Positions 38,710-48,182 of a stretch of 64,000 nucleotides of DNA are shown here, in pieces. The first letter of the stretch is position 1. Each line of letters starts with the position of its first letter. The notes beneath the pieces are model-generated. The model was given only the letters and a program-made list of their open reading frames with translations, was not told the origin of the DNA and ran no database searches. A program made the translations under genes and the position numbers. Source of the DNA: Neisseria sicca (GTDB lineage Bacteria; Pseudomonadota; Gammaproteobacteria; Burkholderiales; Neisseriaceae); the NCBI RefSeq assembly GCF_003044565.1, contig NZ_POXG01000007.1:1-64000 (forward strand), read 5' to 3'.

Positions 38710-39216
38710 TTACAATTCCGCCTTATCTTCCGTCTTATCCTTCTGACCGGGCAGATAAGGCATGATGACTTCAGACAATGATTGGAAATAAGGAATGCTG
38801 TACGAACTTTGCCAATCTTCCGTTTCCGGCAAATCGGTGTGGGCGCAGACCATGACTGCCAAAGTTACCAGCAACACGCCTTTGGCTGCGCCGAACACGC
38901 CGCCCAAGACTCTGTTGACACTACCCAAGCCCATCGATGACGCTGCGTTGGTCAGTATGGTGCGCAAAAACTGCTGTAAAAAACGTGCCAAAAAGAAAAT
39001 CACGACAAACGAAATGGCAACGCCCAAGGCATGCGGTTGAATCGATTTAAACGCCACTTCTGAAAACGGTACGGCAAACGTTTTAGCCAACAAGAAGGAA
39101 ATCACCCACGCAAACAGCGAACCCGCTTCGGCAATGACGCCGCGTATCATCGACATCACGATACACGCCGCGATTACGCCGAAGGCGAGTATGTCGGCTA
39201 ACGGAATATCATTCAT
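38710..39216 (-). CDS. cvpA: CvpA family inner-membrane protein
   Basis: Small polytopic membrane protein; family named for colicin V production, true role unclear. 168 aa with four hydrophobic segments. N-terminus DIPLADILAFGVIAACIVMSMIRGVIAEAGSL and GLGSVNRVLGGVFGAAKGVLLV are family hallmarks. It overlaps the SPOR-protein gene by 8 bp, indicating coupling in a folC-SPOR-cvpA operon. Confidence 0.93.
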   Translation of the reverse strand: MNDIPLADILAFGVIAACIVMSMIRGVIAEAGSLFAWVISFLLAKTFAVPFSEVAFKSIQPHALGVAISFVVIFFLARFLQQFLRTILTNAASSMGLGSVNRVLGGVFGAAKGVLLVTLAVMVCAHTDLPETEDWQSSYSIPYFQSLSEVIMPYLPGQKDKTEDKAEL

Positions 39217-40444
39217 TGGTTACCTGTCCGGCAATGCCGTGTACGCGCAATTTGTTCAAGTCGCGTTCGGCGTCGTAGGCGTTTTTGTATGCGCTCGATT
39301 TGACACGGTAAACCTTACCTTTATCCGTCATCACTTCGGTAATGGTTGAGTCGATACCTGCCGCTTTCATTTTGCGTTGCAGGCTCAAGGCGCGTTCTTT
39401 TTCAGCATAACCTGCCTGAATCGCGGCTTTTTTACCTGATTTAGCATCGGCGGTTTTGGTTTTTGCCTTTTCAGACGACCTTTCGGCAGCAGCGGTTTTC
39501 TCTGCTTTGGCTGTCGGCTCGGTTTTGGCTTTGGCAACTTTCGCTTCGGCTTCTCTTACCGCAGCAGCTTTTTTGTTGGCTGTTTCGATTTTTTCGTATT
39601 TGGAAGCATCTACCCGAATTCTTTCTTTAGGTTCGGATGCGGATGCTGTGACGGCTTCTTTGGCTTTTTCCGCTGCCGCTCTGTGTTTCGCCGCCGCTTC
39701 TTCTTTGGCTTTTAACGCCTTACGTTCGTCAACGGCTTTTTCAGCTTTTTCCAACTGCGCCAGCTTGTTGCGTTCGGCTGCGGCAGCGCGTTCGGCTTTC
39801 TCGGCTTTGGCAGCTTGAAGCGCACGTTTGCGTGCTGCGGCATTGGCTTCGCGCTCTGCTGCTTCTTGTGCTTGAAGCTGCTGCGCTTTACGCTGCTCTT
39901 CGCGATTACGGCGGCGCTCTTCCGCGCGGCGTGCGGCTGCTTCGCGTTTGGCGGCTTCGGCTTTTTGGATTTTCTCGGATTCTTCCAAACCTTTGATGTC
40001 GCTGTCTGACAGCGTATCGTTAATCAACACCAAAGGCGGACCTAAATCTTCGGGTGCGGCAGGCGGCGCTTCAGGTTGCGGTTCGGGCTGCGCTTGTGCA
40101 TTTCGCTCCGGCGTGCTGATTTCCTGAGGCTTGTCTGCTGCTTCCGCCACTTCGGCATCTGCATTTTTAGCCGCTTCTGCCGCTGCTTCCAAATCTTCTT
40201 TGGTAGAAGGTTCCAACACGGTCGCATCCGCCAAGTTGGCAGGTTCTGCGTTGGCATTATTCTGTTGGATGGTTGTGGTTTGGGCGTTTTCTTCTTGTTT
40301 GTTTTCCGGTCCGGTTGACAGGGCGACGCCCAATAAAACGGTCGATGCCGCCACCAACCCCGATGCCATAACCAAGCGGCGGCGGTTGCGGCGTTTGAGC
40401 TGTTCGTAACCGGTCAGAACTTCATTTTGCTTATTGTCAGACAT
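39209..40444 (-). CDS. SPOR-domain protein (FtsN/DedD-like)
   Basis: Division-associated protein predicted to bind septal peptidoglycan stripped of stem peptides. 411 aa: cytoplasmic N-terminus with QLKRRNRRRLVMASGLV, one TM helix (about 25-43), a long Ala/Glu/Lys-rich periplasmic coiled coil (about 150-330, TolA-like), and a C-terminal SPOR domain (QAGYAEKERALSLQRKMKAAG ... YRVKSSAYKNAYDAERDLNKL). A DUS is translated near 39468-39482. Position between folC and cvpA matches dedD in E. coli, so a DedD-like role is inferred. Confidence 0.88.
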   Translation of the reverse strand: MSDNKQNEVLTGYEQLKRRNRRRLVMASGLVAASTVLLGVALSTGPENKQEENAQTTTIQQNNANAEPANLADATVLEPSTKEDLEAAAEAAKNADAEVAEAADKPQEISTPERNAQAQPEPQPEAPPAAPEDLGPPLVLINDTLSDSDIKGLEESEKIQKAEAAKREAAARRAEERRRNREEQRKAQQLQAQEAAEREANAAARKRALQAAKAEKAERAAAAERNKLAQLEKAEKAVDERKALKAKEEAAAKHRAAAEKAKEAVTASASEPKERIRVDASKYEKIETANKKAAAVREAEAKVAKAKTEPTAKAEKTAAAERSSEKAKTKTADAKSGKKAAIQAGYAEKERALSLQRKMKAAGIDSTITEVMTDKGKVYRVKSSAYKNAYDAERDLNKLRVHGIAGQVTNE

Positions 40445-40456
40445 GGAGATTTCCTT

Positions 40457-41731
40457 TTACAACGCCGCCATCACGTCGGCAACGGTATGAAATGAGCCGA
40501 AAACAACGATTCTATCATTTTCGCCCGCCTTAGCCAAAGCGGCGCGGTACGCCTCTCGAACGGAGGTAAAAGTTTGTATATTTTCGATATTTTGTGCTTC
40601 CAGTTTCGCCTGCAAGGCGTCCGTCGTCATACCGCGCGGCACGTCCAAAGGCGCGATATACCATTCGTCAAACTGGTCTTTAACGATTTCCAACACGCCG
40701 TCTATGTCTTTGTCGGACAGCATGCTGAACACGGCGGTGCGCTTTTGTGCAAACGCCAAATTAATCAGGCTGCGGCGCAGGGCGCGGGCGGCGTGGGGAT
40801 TGTGCCCGACATCCAAAACGGTCAGCGGACGGCCGGGCAGGACTTGGAAGCGTCCGGGATTTTCAACCAGCAGCAAACCGCGCTTGATGGCGCCGATGTC
40901 CACCGGCAATTTTTCGTTCAAACATTCCAACACGGTCAGCGCGCAGGCGGCGTTGGAAAGCTGATATGCGCCGCGCAATGCGGGAAACGGCAGGGAATTG
41001 CGGTTGCGCGCGGGGTCGTCTGAATGCTGCGGATGGAAGCGGTAGTTCCATTGGATGTTTTCCAATGAGGAAAAATCGAAATCGCGCTGCACCATCAGCA
41101 GTTTCGCGCCTATGGCTTCGGCGTGTGCGACCAACGATTCGGGCGCAGGGTTTTGCCCGCAGATTGCGGGTTTGCCGCTGCGGAACACGCCTGCTTTTTC
41201 AAAGCCGACCTGCTCGACCGTATCGCCCAAAAACGCCTGATGGTCCAAATCCACGCTGGTGACCACCGCGCAATCGCAGTCGAACACATTGACCGCGTCC
41301 AAACGTCCGCCCAAGCCGACTTCCAATATCATTACATCGACTTGTTCGTGTATGAAGATATCGACCGCTGCCAAGGCATTGAATTCAAAATAGGTTAGCG
41401 ATATTTCGCCGCGCGCCGCTTCGATACGCTCGAAAGAAGCGGTGATGAGGTCGTCTGAAACCGGCTCGGCGTTGACGGCGATGCGTTCGTTGTAACGCAA
41501 TAAATGCGGGCTGGTCAGCGTACCGACTTTGAAGCCTGCCTGTTTGTAAATCTGCGTCAGGTAGGCACAGACCGAACCTTTACCGTTTGTTCCCGCGACA
41601 ACGACGACGGGGCATTCCGGCTCGAGCTTCATGCGTTTTTTCACTTCGCTCGTGCGTTCCAAGCCCATGTCGATTAAGCCGCCGCTGTGGGCGGTTTCCA
41701 AATGCGAGAGCCAGTCTTGTAATGTTTTCAT
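40457..41731 (-). CDS. folC: Dihydrofolate/folylpolyglutamate synthase
   Basis: Bifunctional folate ligase. The start at 41731 (MKTLQDWLSHLE) is preferred to an upstream in-frame ATG that would add 60 non-family residues; 424 aa is the family length. P-loop VVAGTNGKGSVCAYL (46-60), VGLGGRLDAVNVFD, SVDLDHQAFLGDT, and C-domain DVGHNPHAARALRRSL. It starts the folC-SPOR-cvpA operon (12-bp gap, then 8-bp overlap). Confidence 0.95.
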   Translation of the reverse strand: MKTLQDWLSHLETAHSGGLIDMGLERTSEVKKRMKLEPECPVVVVAGTNGKGSVCAYLTQIYKQAGFKVGTLTSPHLLRYNERIAVNAEPVSDDLITASFERIEAARGEISLTYFEFNALAAVDIFIHEQVDVMILEVGLGGRLDAVNVFDCDCAVVTSVDLDHQAFLGDTVEQVGFEKAGVFRSGKPAICGQNPAPESLVAHAEAIGAKLLMVQRDFDFSSLENIQWNYRFHPQHSDDPARNRNSLPFPALRGAYQLSNAACALTVLECLNEKLPVDIGAIKRGLLLVENPGRFQVLPGRPLTVLDVGHNPHAARALRRSLINLAFAQKRTAVFSMLSDKDIDGVLEIVKDQFDEWYIAPLDVPRGMTTDALQAKLEAQNIENIQTFTSVREAYRAALAKAGENDRIVVFGSFHTVADVMAAL

Positions 41732-41865
41732 GTGTGTTTCGTTTTTCAAAAGGTCGTCTGAAACCGTCGTTTTGGAATAATGGGGATGGTTACTGCTACT
41801 TGTGTGGACTATTTTTATATTGGGTTTAATTTGATGAGAACAAGACGGGAAACCGCCTTGTTGAA

Positions 41866-42300
41866 TTAAAGCGGATGCCCGGCATCCTGAGCCTGACACC
41901 AGCGTGCCCAAACTTTCAGACGACGGTAAGATTCTTTATCCGCCATATCGGGCGTAACGCATTGCCGTATCGTTTTGCCGTCGGCGTTCCACTGCAAAAA
42001 CAACGCGTAAGGTGTCAGCATGGTCGCGCCGTCCAACACCGCGCCCTGCCCTTCTCCGTCTCCGCAAAATAGAGAAGCGCGCGCATGGCGGTCGATGGCG
42101 ATTTTCTTTACCGCACCCGCCGTCCGCAAATTCACTACGCGCCACGCGTGGACAAAACTGCCCGCCAACGCCGCCAGCCCGAACCACATCATCCAGCCGT
42201 AAAACCATATCAGGCACACGGCAACTGCGGACAAATGCAACAAGACGGACAAGGCTTTTAAAGAACGGGACGGCTTCAAGGTCGTCTGAAAAGCGCGCAT
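41866..42300 (-). CDS. Small two-TM membrane protein, possibly YgfX/CptA-like
   Basis: 144 aa. Two adjacent hydrophobic segments (LSVLLHLSAVAVCLIWFYGW and MWFGLAALAGSFVHAW, about 17-52) are followed by a small soluble domain with QWNADGKTIRQ and a tail RRLKVWARWCQ. Size and topology resemble the YgfX family of membrane proteins linked to the SdhE/YgfY toxin-antitoxin pair, but no sdhE is adjacent, so the name is tentative. The N-terminal codons (FQTTLK) are a DUS read in frame. It starts 4 bp after the stop of the 42305 gene, so the two are coupled. Confidence 0.7.
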   Translation of the reverse strand: MRAFQTTLKPSRSLKALSVLLHLSAVAVCLIWFYGWMMWFGLAALAGSFVHAWRVVNLRTAGAVKKIAIDRHARASLFCGDGEGQGAVLDGATMLTPYALFLQWNADGKTIRQCVTPDMADKESYRRLKVWARWCQAQDAGHPL

Positions 42301-42304
42301 CGCC

Positions 42305-42664
42305 CTACATCATATTGTCGAACACGGGCGTAATGCTCAATTCCGCTTCTTCCATGTCCAAAACCATATCGTGGATTTCTGTATCGAAAAATTCCCAAAA
42401 CGCCTTCAGGCTCATGTCTTGCGGCCACTTGTTTTTATCGATGTCCCAGCCTGCCAGTTCCGCCTCGAAAATCTGTTGGTAGCGTTCGTCAAAATAGGCA
42501 ATCACGGCTTCCGGCTCGTCAAACTGCGGCACGAGAAACACGGAGCAGTTGGCACGGATTTGCTCGATGGTCAGGTCGGGCATATTTTCATCGGCGGATT
42601 TCAGCCATTCCAAAAAACGGGCGGTCGGCTTAAGCACGACGGCGGTACGGTCAACAAAATACAT
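42305..42664 (-). CDS. Conserved hypothetical protein
   Basis: The start at 42664 (MYFVDRTAVVLKP) is preferred, with AAAGGA 6 nt ahead. 119 aa, acidic, soluble. A conserved proteobacterial family of unknown function, recalled from motifs such as PTARFLEWL, VFLVPQFDEPEAVIAYFDE, IFEAELAGW and AFWEFFDTEIHDMVLD. No catalytic motif is evident. It forms a two-gene unit with the small membrane protein downstream. Confidence 0.8.
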   Translation of the reverse strand: MYFVDRTAVVLKPTARFLEWLKSADENMPDLTIEQIRANCSVFLVPQFDEPEAVIAYFDERYQQIFEAELAGWDIDKNKWPQDMSLKAFWEFFDTEIHDMVLDMEEAELSITPVFDNMM

Positions 42665-42733
42665 GGTTTTCCTTTGAAACGGCAAAATCGGAAATGACCC
42701 CTTTGCCATCTATATCTATCGGTTGCATTCGCC

Positions 42734-42777
42734 AAAGGTCGTCTGAAAGCCTCAATCTGTCTTTCAGACGACCTTTT
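42734..42777. terminator. Inverted-DUS terminator after the ABC ATPase gene
   Basis: AAAGGTCGTCTGAAAG and CTTTCAGACGACCTTTT, 9 bp past the stop codon at 42787. Confidence 0.75.
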
Positions 42778-42786
42778 GACGAGCTG

Positions 42787-43515
42787 TTAATGCGTCATCA
42801 CTTGCTGCAAGAACTGTTTGGCGCGTTCGTGTTTCGGATTGGTAAAGAACTCTTCAGGCGTTTCGTTTTCCAAAATCTGCCCTTTATCCACGAAAATAAT
42901 GCGGTCGGCCACTTCGCGCGCAAAGCCCATTTCATGCGTGACACACATCATGGTCATGCCGCTTTCCGCCAAGTCCTGCATCACTTTCAACACCTCGCCG
43001 ACCATTTCCGGGTCGAGTGCGGAAGTCGGTTCGTCAAACAGCATCACGCGCGGCTCCATCGCCAGCCCGCGCGCAATCGCCACGCGCTGCTGCTGACCGC
43101 CGGAAAGCTGGCTGGGGAAAGCGTCTTTTTTATGCGCCAAACCCACGCGTTCCAACAGCTCCATCGCCTTTTCCTCAGCCTGTTCTCGGCTTTGTTTTTT
43201 CACCTTCATCGGCGACAGGATGATGTTTTCCAATACGGTCAGATGCGGATACAGATTGAAGCCTTGAAACACAAAACCCACTTCTTCGCGCACCTTGTTC
43301 AAATCCGTTTGCGGATCGGCAACATTTATACCGTCCACCCAAATCTCGCCGCTCTCAATGCTTTCAAGCTGGTTGACGGTACGGATGAGCGTCGATTTGC
43401 CGCTGCCCGAAGGTCCGCAAACCACCACCACTTCACCCTGCTTCACTTCCAGATTGACGCCGTTGATGACGTGCAGGTCTTTGAAATGTTTATGTACGTT
43501 TTTGAATTTAATCAT
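42787..43515 (-). CDS. Polar amino-acid ABC transporter ATP-binding protein (GlnQ-like)
   Basis: Cytoplasmic ATPase of a PAAT-family importer. 242 aa. Walker [10 protein letters not shown] (34-42), Q-loop [13 protein letters not shown], signature [16 protein letters not shown], Walker [16 protein letters not shown]-loop VTHEMGFA: all intact. Closest to GlnQ/GltL types; the permease and binding-protein genes are not in the window, so the substrate is not known. Downstream of ksgA on the same strand, 17 bp past... ksgA is downstream of it (gap 17 bp holding a DUS). Confidence 0.93.
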   Translation of the reverse strand: MIKFKNVHKHFKDLHVINGVNLEVKQGEVVVVCGPSGSGKSTLIRTVNQLESIESGEIWVDGINVADPQTDLNKVREEVGFVFQGFNLYPHLTVLENIILSPMKVKKQSREQAEEKAMELLERVGLAHKKDAFPSQLSGGQQQRVAIARGLAMEPRVMLFDEPTSALDPEMVGEVLKVMQDLAESGMTMMCVTHEMGFAREVADRIIFVDKGQILENETPEEFFTNPKHERAKQFLQQVMTH

Positions 43516-43532
43516 GTTGTTTCCAGATGTTT

Positions 43533-44312
43533 TCAGACGACCTTACGGACAAGATAATTGCTCAGTTCCACATATTTCTCCGGCGCGATATGTTCGGCGC
43601 GGTCCTGCGGACTGATACCGACTGCCTGCAAATCCTCGTCGCCGGCAAATTCTTTCAGATTGTTGCGTATGGTTTTGCGGCGTTGGTGAAAGGCGAGTTT
43701 CACCAGTTTGGCGAAATGCTCGAAATCGTCCGCCTTGCCGATACGGTGTTTCACCGGAATCATGCGCACCACCGCCGAATCCACTTTCGGCGCAGGGTCG
43801 AACGATTCGGGCGGCACGTCAATCAGCAGCTCCATATCGAAAAAATATTGCAGCATCACGCCCAAGCGGCCGTAGTCGTTGCTTTTCGGCGCGGCAACCA
43901 TGCGCTCGACCACTTCTTTTTGCAGCATAAAGTGCATATCGACGACATCGTCCGCCACTTCCGCCAGCTTGAACAAAAGCGGCGTGGAAATGTTGTACGG
44001 CAGGTTGCCGACGATTTTCTTTTTGCCCGCGATGCTGTTGAAATCAAACTGCAATACGTCGCCTTCATGAATCACGAGCTTATCCGCAAACGGCAGCGTT
44101 TTCAGACGACGTACGATGTCGCGGTCGATTTCGATAACGTGCAGGCGGTTCAGCTTTTTCGCCAAAGGCTCGGTAATCGCCGCCAAGCCCGGCCCGATTT
44201 CAATCACCACATCATCCGCCTGCGGACGCACGGCGTTGACAATATCGGTAATAATCCGCGTGTCCTGCAAAAAATTCTGCCCGAAGCGTTTCCGGGCCTT
44301 ATGTTCTTTCAT
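43533..44312 (-). CDS. ksgA: 16S rRNA dimethyladenosine transferase
   Basis: Dimethylates two adjacent adenines in helix 45 of 16S rRNA. 259 aa. N-terminus [17 protein letters not shown] motif [24 protein letters not shown], catalytic GNLPYNIS (about 140-147), and C-domain [16 protein letters not shown] [14 protein letters not shown]. The ABC ATPase gene starts at 43515 and reads away from ksgA on the same strand; 17 bp with a DUS separate the two. Confidence 0.96.
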   Translation of the reverse strand: MKEHKARKRFGQNFLQDTRIITDIVNAVRPQADDVVIEIGPGLAAITEPLAKKLNRLHVIEIDRDIVRRLKTLPFADKLVIHEGDVLQFDFNSIAGKKKIVGNLPYNISTPLLFKLAEVADDVVDMHFMLQKEVVERMVAAPKSNDYGRLGVMLQYFFDMELLIDVPPESFDPAPKVDSAVVRMIPVKHRIGKADDFEHFAKLVKLAFHQRRKTIRNNLKEFAGDEDLQAVGISPQDRAEHIAPEKYVELSNYLVRKVV

Positions 44313-44495
44313 CGCGTCTCTTCAAACTGTCGATCATTATAGTAAGCGCGTATTGTAACTGAAAAACAAAGTCCTGTTCAGACCAACTGCCCAAGCAGCC
44401 GCCCTACGCCAATCGGGATTTCAAACCGTCCCGCAATGCAGTAATATCCCGTTCATCCCACAAAGGTCGTCTGAAAACCAGCAAGGAGCAATTTC

Positions 44496-45848
44496 ATGCA
44501 GATGAATTGGAAAAACCTTCTCTCCACTCAACGTTTCCGCACGAAAAACGGCGAAATCATCCCTACCGTCACGCCTTCCACCCAAGAAGGCGCAGACGCT
44601 TTGCGCACCGACTTCCATATCGACTACGACCGCGTCGTGTTCTCCGGCGCATTCCGCAGACTGGGACGCAAAACCCAAGTCCACCCTCTTGCCGAACACG
44701 ACCTGACCCACAACCGCCTCACACACAGCGTCGAAGTCGCCAGCGTCGGACGCAGCATCGGCAACCGCGTAGGCGTTATGCTTCAGGCAGGCGGTTTTTT
44801 ACCGGAAAACAATACGCCAAGCGACATCGGCGCCGTCGTCCAAGTCGCCTGCCTCGCGCACGACCTAGGCAATCCCCCGTTCGGACACACTGGAGAAGAC
44901 GCATTGCGCGACTGGTTCCGCAATCCCAAAAACCAGCCGTTTTTACAGACATTAAACGAAGCAGAGCGCAACGACATCCAAACCTATGAAGGCAATGCCC
45001 ACAGCCTGCGCATCACGGCAAGTTTGGAAATGTATCCCGACGCAGGCGGCATGCGCCTAACGTCCGCCGCCATAGGCGCACTGCTGAAATACCCTTGGAC
45101 GACGCAACATCCGAACGGAAGAAAAAAATTCAATATTTACCAAACCGAATTACCCTTCATCCGCCGCGTTGCAGACGAATTGGGACTGATTGAATCAGGA
45201 ACAGACTGTTGGGTACGCCATCCCCTGTCCTACTTGATGGAAGCAGCCGACGACATCTGCTACGCCCTCTTAGACTTGGAGGACGCGGTCGAACTGGATT
45301 TACTGAGCGACGCTGAAATCGAAAGCGTATTATCCGAACTTACCTTTGAAGAAAGCACTTGGCACGCGCAATCCAGCCGCCAACGCTGCGCCATGTTGCG
45401 CGGCATCGCCATCGGCAAAGCGATAGAAGACGCCGCCCAGACTTTCATGATGCACCAATCCGACCTGCTAAACGGCAACTTCAAAGGCAAAGACCTATTG
45501 GCGTTGTGCAGCCCGCAAGTTCAAAACACCTTGGAAAAAGCGAAAGAACTTGCCCGCACACGCATTTTCCGCCACCGCACCAAACTCATGACCGAAATCG
45601 CCACTTTCCCGTGTCTCGGTTCCATTTTGGATTTATTGGTTCCCGCCGCATACGCCATGATTGCGCAAAAACAGGTTGATGTGCGCCAATCCCTCGCGCT
45701 TGAATTGCTAAAAAACCACGACCCCATCCAAGAAACTGACAGCCTGTATCGTGCATACATGAAAATTTTAGATTTTGTCGGCGGCATGACAGACAACGCC
45801 GCCGCAAAAATGGCACAAGATTTATCAGGCGTAGGCATTTTAAGATAA
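44496..45848 (+). CDS. dgt: dGTPase-like HD-domain triphosphohydrolase
   Basis: Hydrolyses dNTPs to nucleoside and tripolyphosphate (family activity); HD metal-dependent. 450 aa. RDFHI-like substrate region FSGAFRRLGRKTQVHPL near 50-66, HNRLTHSVEVASVGRSIG, the HD pair in VACLAHDLGNPPFGHTGEDAL, and a later ADDICYALLDLEDAVE. AAGGAG lies 8 nt before the ATG. It is divergent from ksgA and precedes the tRNA pair. Specificity for dGTP is by family naming only. Confidence 0.9.
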   Translation: MQMNWKNLLSTQRFRTKNGEIIPTVTPSTQEGADALRTDFHIDYDRVVFSGAFRRLGRKTQVHPLAEHDLTHNRLTHSVEVASVGRSIGNRVGVMLQAGGFLPENNTPSDIGAVVQVACLAHDLGNPPFGHTGEDALRDWFRNPKNQPFLQTLNEAERNDIQTYEGNAHSLRITASLEMYPDAGGMRLTSAAIGALLKYPWTTQHPNGRKKFNIYQTELPFIRRVADELGLIESGTDCWVRHPLSYLMEAADDICYALLDLEDAVELDLLSDAEIESVLSELTFEESTWHAQSSRQRCAMLRGIAIGKAIEDAAQTFMMHQSDLLNGNFKGKDLLALCSPQVQNTLEKAKELARTRIFRHRTKLMTEIATFPCLGSILDLLVPAAYAMIAQKQVDVRQSLALELLKNHDPIQETDSLYRAYMKILDFVGGMTDNAAAKMAQDLSGVGILR

Positions 45849-45907
45849 TTAATACCCTTTATTTTCATATTGTTATTTTATTATAAGCATTTTTATCCAG
45901 AAAACAC

Positions 45908-45936
45908 TGGACAGCAACCGACAGCTTGTATATTAT
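45908..45936 (+). promoter_or_regulatory. Candidate promoter of the tRNA-Arg/tRNA-Glu unit
   Basis: TGGACA and TATTAT separated by exactly 17 nt, 44 bp before tRNA-Arg. Good match to sigma-70. Confidence 0.6.
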
Positions 45937-45979
45937 TCGGTCTTCTTGATTCACGACGCAGTCGCGAAGTGATGAAAAT

Positions 45980-46056
45980 GCACCCGTAGCTCAGTTGGAT
46001 AGAGTATCTGGCTACGAACCAGAGGGTCGGGCGTTCGAATCGCTCCGGGTGCGCCA
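45980..46056 (+). tRNA. tRNA-Arg (anticodon ACG)
   Basis: Cloverleaf with acceptor GCACCCG/CGGGTGC, D-arm GCTCAGTTGGATAGAGT, anticodon stem CTGG/CCAG with loop CTACGAA (ACG), TPsiC GTTCGAAT, discriminator G and encoded CCA. First of a two-tRNA unit. Confidence 0.97.
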
Positions 46057-46068
46057 ACAAAATTATCC

Positions 46069-46143
46069 GCGCCCATCGTCTAGCGGTTAGGACATCGCCC
46101 TTTCACGGCGGTAACCGGGGTTCGATTCCCCGTGGGCGTGCCA
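46069..46143 (+). tRNA. tRNA-Glu (anticodon TTC)
   Basis: Acceptor GCGCCCA/TGGGCGT, anticodon stem CGCC-type with loop CTTTCAC (TTC), TPsiC GGTTCGATTCC, discriminator G, encoded CCA. It begins 12 bp after tRNA-Arg. Confidence 0.97.
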
Positions 46144-46150
46144 AATTCTT

Positions 46151-46182
46151 AAAGCACAGTTTAAACAAACTGTGCTTTTTTC
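46151..46182 (+). terminator. Intrinsic terminator of the tRNA unit
   Basis: AAAGCACAGTTT and AAACTGTGCTTT with a T6 tail, 7 bp past tRNA-Glu. Confidence 0.9.
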
Positions 46183-46322
46183 TTTGCTTTTAAAAATTCA
46201 TCACAAACACAGCCGACTTACTTTAAACTAAATCAACACAAACAAACCACAGCCAAATCCAATATCAAAACAACACCTTACCTAAGCTCAATCCATACAC
46301 ACCACTCCGAAACCAAAATAAG

Positions 46323-46368
46323 AAAAGGTCGTCTGAAAACCCAATCCAAGGTTTTCAGACGACCTTTC
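46323..46368. terminator. Inverted-DUS terminator after the polyamine-binding gene
   Basis: AAAAGGTCGTCTGAAAAC and GTTTTCAGACGACCTTT, 15 bp past the stop at 46383. Confidence 0.75.
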
Positions 46369-46382
46369 AAAACATCAAACGA

Positions 46383-47525
46383 TTAGTTTGAACCGACTTT
46401 AATCTTCTGCCACAGATTAACCGACAGTTTCTTCGCATCCGAACTCATTTGCGGCATCACAAAACCGTCTTTCATATCCTGAGCATTCGGGAAGATGGAG
46501 CGGGTGTTAACCAATTCGGCAGGCATTTTCTCGCGCGCCGGTTTGCTTGCAGGCGCAAAGGTAACGGCAATGCCGTTTTTCGCAGCCACTTCGGGATCAA
46601 GCGTGTAGTTGATGTATTTGTGGGCATTGGCGATGTTTTTCGCATCAGCAGGAATCAGCCAAGATTCAATCCAGAAGCCCATACCCTTCGGCGTCAAGAC
46701 TTCAATGCCGACGTTGTTTTTCACTTCTTCAGAACGGGCTTTCGCCAAGTTCAAGTCGCCGCCGTTACCTGCTGCGAGACAGATGTCGCCGCGCGCCAGC
46801 TCGTCAATGATAGACGGACTGAAACGTTTTACATCGGGACGGATGGTTTTCAGCACTTCCGCCGCTGCTTTCAAATCATCAGGATTTGTACCTTTAGGAT
46901 CTTTGCCCAAGTAGTTCAACAAAATCGGGAACATCTCGCTCGGCGTATCCCACAAGGCGATACCGCAGGATTTCAGCTTGTTGGTGTATTCAGGCTTGAA
47001 CAGCAAATCCCAACCGTTTTCAGGCAGCTTGCCGCCCAAAAGTTCTTTACCCTTCGCCGTAATCGCCAAAGTATTGACACCGGAGAAATAAGGCACGGCA
47101 TACTGGTTGCCCGGATCGGCAGTTTCCAGCATTTTCAACAATTCAGGATCGATGTTTTTGTAATTGGGAATCAGGTCTTTATTGACTTTCTGATAAGCAC
47201 CCGCTTCGATTTGGCGAGGCAGGAAAGCGATACCGGGAACGACCAAGTCATAACCGGATTTGCCGGTCAGCATTTTGGCTTCGAGGGTTTCGTTGTTTTC
47301 GTAAAGGTCGTAGGTCAGCTTCAGATTATTGGCTTTTTTGAAGTCTTCGACAGTGCTCTCGTCAACGTAGTTCGACCAGTTGTAGATGTTCAAAGTATCG
47401 GTGGAGGCTGCTTCAGCATTGGCAGCAGGCGCGCTGCCTGCTTGAGGTTGCTCGGTTTTTTTCTCGCCACCGCCGCAAGCGACCAGCGATAATGCCGCCA
47501 ATACGGCTAATACGGATTTTTTCAT
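46383..47525 (-). CDS. Polyamine ABC transporter substrate-binding lipoprotein (PotD/PotF-like)
   Basis: The start at 47525 gives the lipoprotein signal MKKSVLAVLAALSLVAC|GGG with the lipobox Cys at about residue 17; the longer ORF is ignored. 380 aa. After a Gln/Ala-rich linker: LNIYNWSNYVDESTVEDFKK, LTYDLYENNETLEAKML, YDLVVPGIAFLPRQIEAGAYQKVNKDLIPNYKNID, all typical of spermidine/putrescine-binding proteins. The gene has no transporter partners next to it, as is common for the several neisserial PotD homologues. Divergent from rpsT. Confidence 0.93.
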   Translation of the reverse strand: MKKSVLAVLAALSLVACGGGEKKTEQPQAGSAPAANAEAASTDTLNIYNWSNYVDESTVEDFKKANNLKLTYDLYENNETLEAKMLTGKSGYDLVVPGIAFLPRQIEAGAYQKVNKDLIPNYKNIDPELLKMLETADPGNQYAVPYFSGVNTLAITAKGKELLGGKLPENGWDLLFKPEYTNKLKSCGIALWDTPSEMFPILLNYLGKDPKGTNPDDLKAAAEVLKTIRPDVKRFSPSIIDELARGDICLAAGNGGDLNLAKARSEEVKNNVGIEVLTPKGMGFWIESWLIPADAKNIANAHKYINYTLDPEVAAKNGIAVTFAPASKPAREKMPAELVNTRSIFPNAQDMKDGFVMPQMSSDAKKLSVNLWQKIKVGSN

Positions 47526-47827
47526 ACGGGCAGATTCCTGATGAAAGATTGTTAACAGAAAATGAACACTCTGCACCCCATCAATACCCCGGCACAAAGC
47601 GGGGCTATTGTAATGGAAGTAGGTAAGAACTCAAAGCAATATCTGACTGATTTTTATTGAAATAAGGCACGATTTCTCAGACTCGGGAAAACGGCGTTGC
47701 ACAAGATGTCGTTTTTGGGCAAAATACGGGCGATTTGCGCGCGCAAACAGAGAAAATACTTGCATATAGAGAAATCTGTCTTTAAAATTGCGCGTTTACA
47801 GAATTTATTTTTCAGGAGATATTCAAT
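47526..47827. other. Divergent promoter region between potD-like gene and rpsT
   Basis: 302 bp without a gene. On the plus strand TTGCAT (47760-47765) and TAAAAT (47783-47788) lie 17 nt apart as the likely rpsT promoter, followed by a 39-nt leader with AGGAGA before the ATG. The minus-strand promoter of the binding protein was not resolved. Confidence 0.5.
47760..47788 (+). promoter_or_regulatory. Candidate rpsT promoter
   Basis: TTGCAT-17-TAAAAT upstream of the rpsT RBS CAGGAGA. Confidence 0.5.
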
Positions 47828-48091
47828 ATGGCAAACAGCGCACAAGCCCGCAAACGTGCCCGCCAATCGGTTAAACAACGCGCCCACAACGCCAGCCTGC
47901 GTACTGCATTCCGTACCGCAGTGAAAAAAGTGTTGAAAGCAGTTGAAGCCGGCGACAAAGCTGCTGCTCAAGCAGTTTACCAAGAGTCCGTCAAAGTCAT
48001 CGACCGTATCGCTGACAAAGGCGTATTCCACAAAAACAAAGCAGCCCGCCATAAGAGCCGTCTGTCTGCCAAAGTAAAAGCATTGGCTTAA
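47828..48091 (+). CDS. rpsT: 30S ribosomal protein S20
   Basis: Primary 16S rRNA-binding ribosomal protein. 87 aa, very basic, with [21 protein letters not shown] at the start and [20 protein letters not shown] at the end, as in the family. RBS AGGAGA precedes the ATG. Monocistronic with its own hairpin terminator. Confidence 0.98.
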
Positions 48092-48148
48092 TCTTTTTCG
48101 CCTATCGTCTTGGCGCTTGATCGCATCGGGACAGGCAAGCAGATAACG

Positions 48149-48182
48149 ATGCCCCTGAGGTCTTAACCTTTCAGGGGCATTG
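48149..48182 (+). terminator. Intrinsic terminator of rpsT
   Basis: ATGCCCCTGA and TCAGGGGCAT form a 10-bp stem with a 12-nt loop, 57 bp past the rpsT stop; the trailing T-run is poor. Confidence 0.65.
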
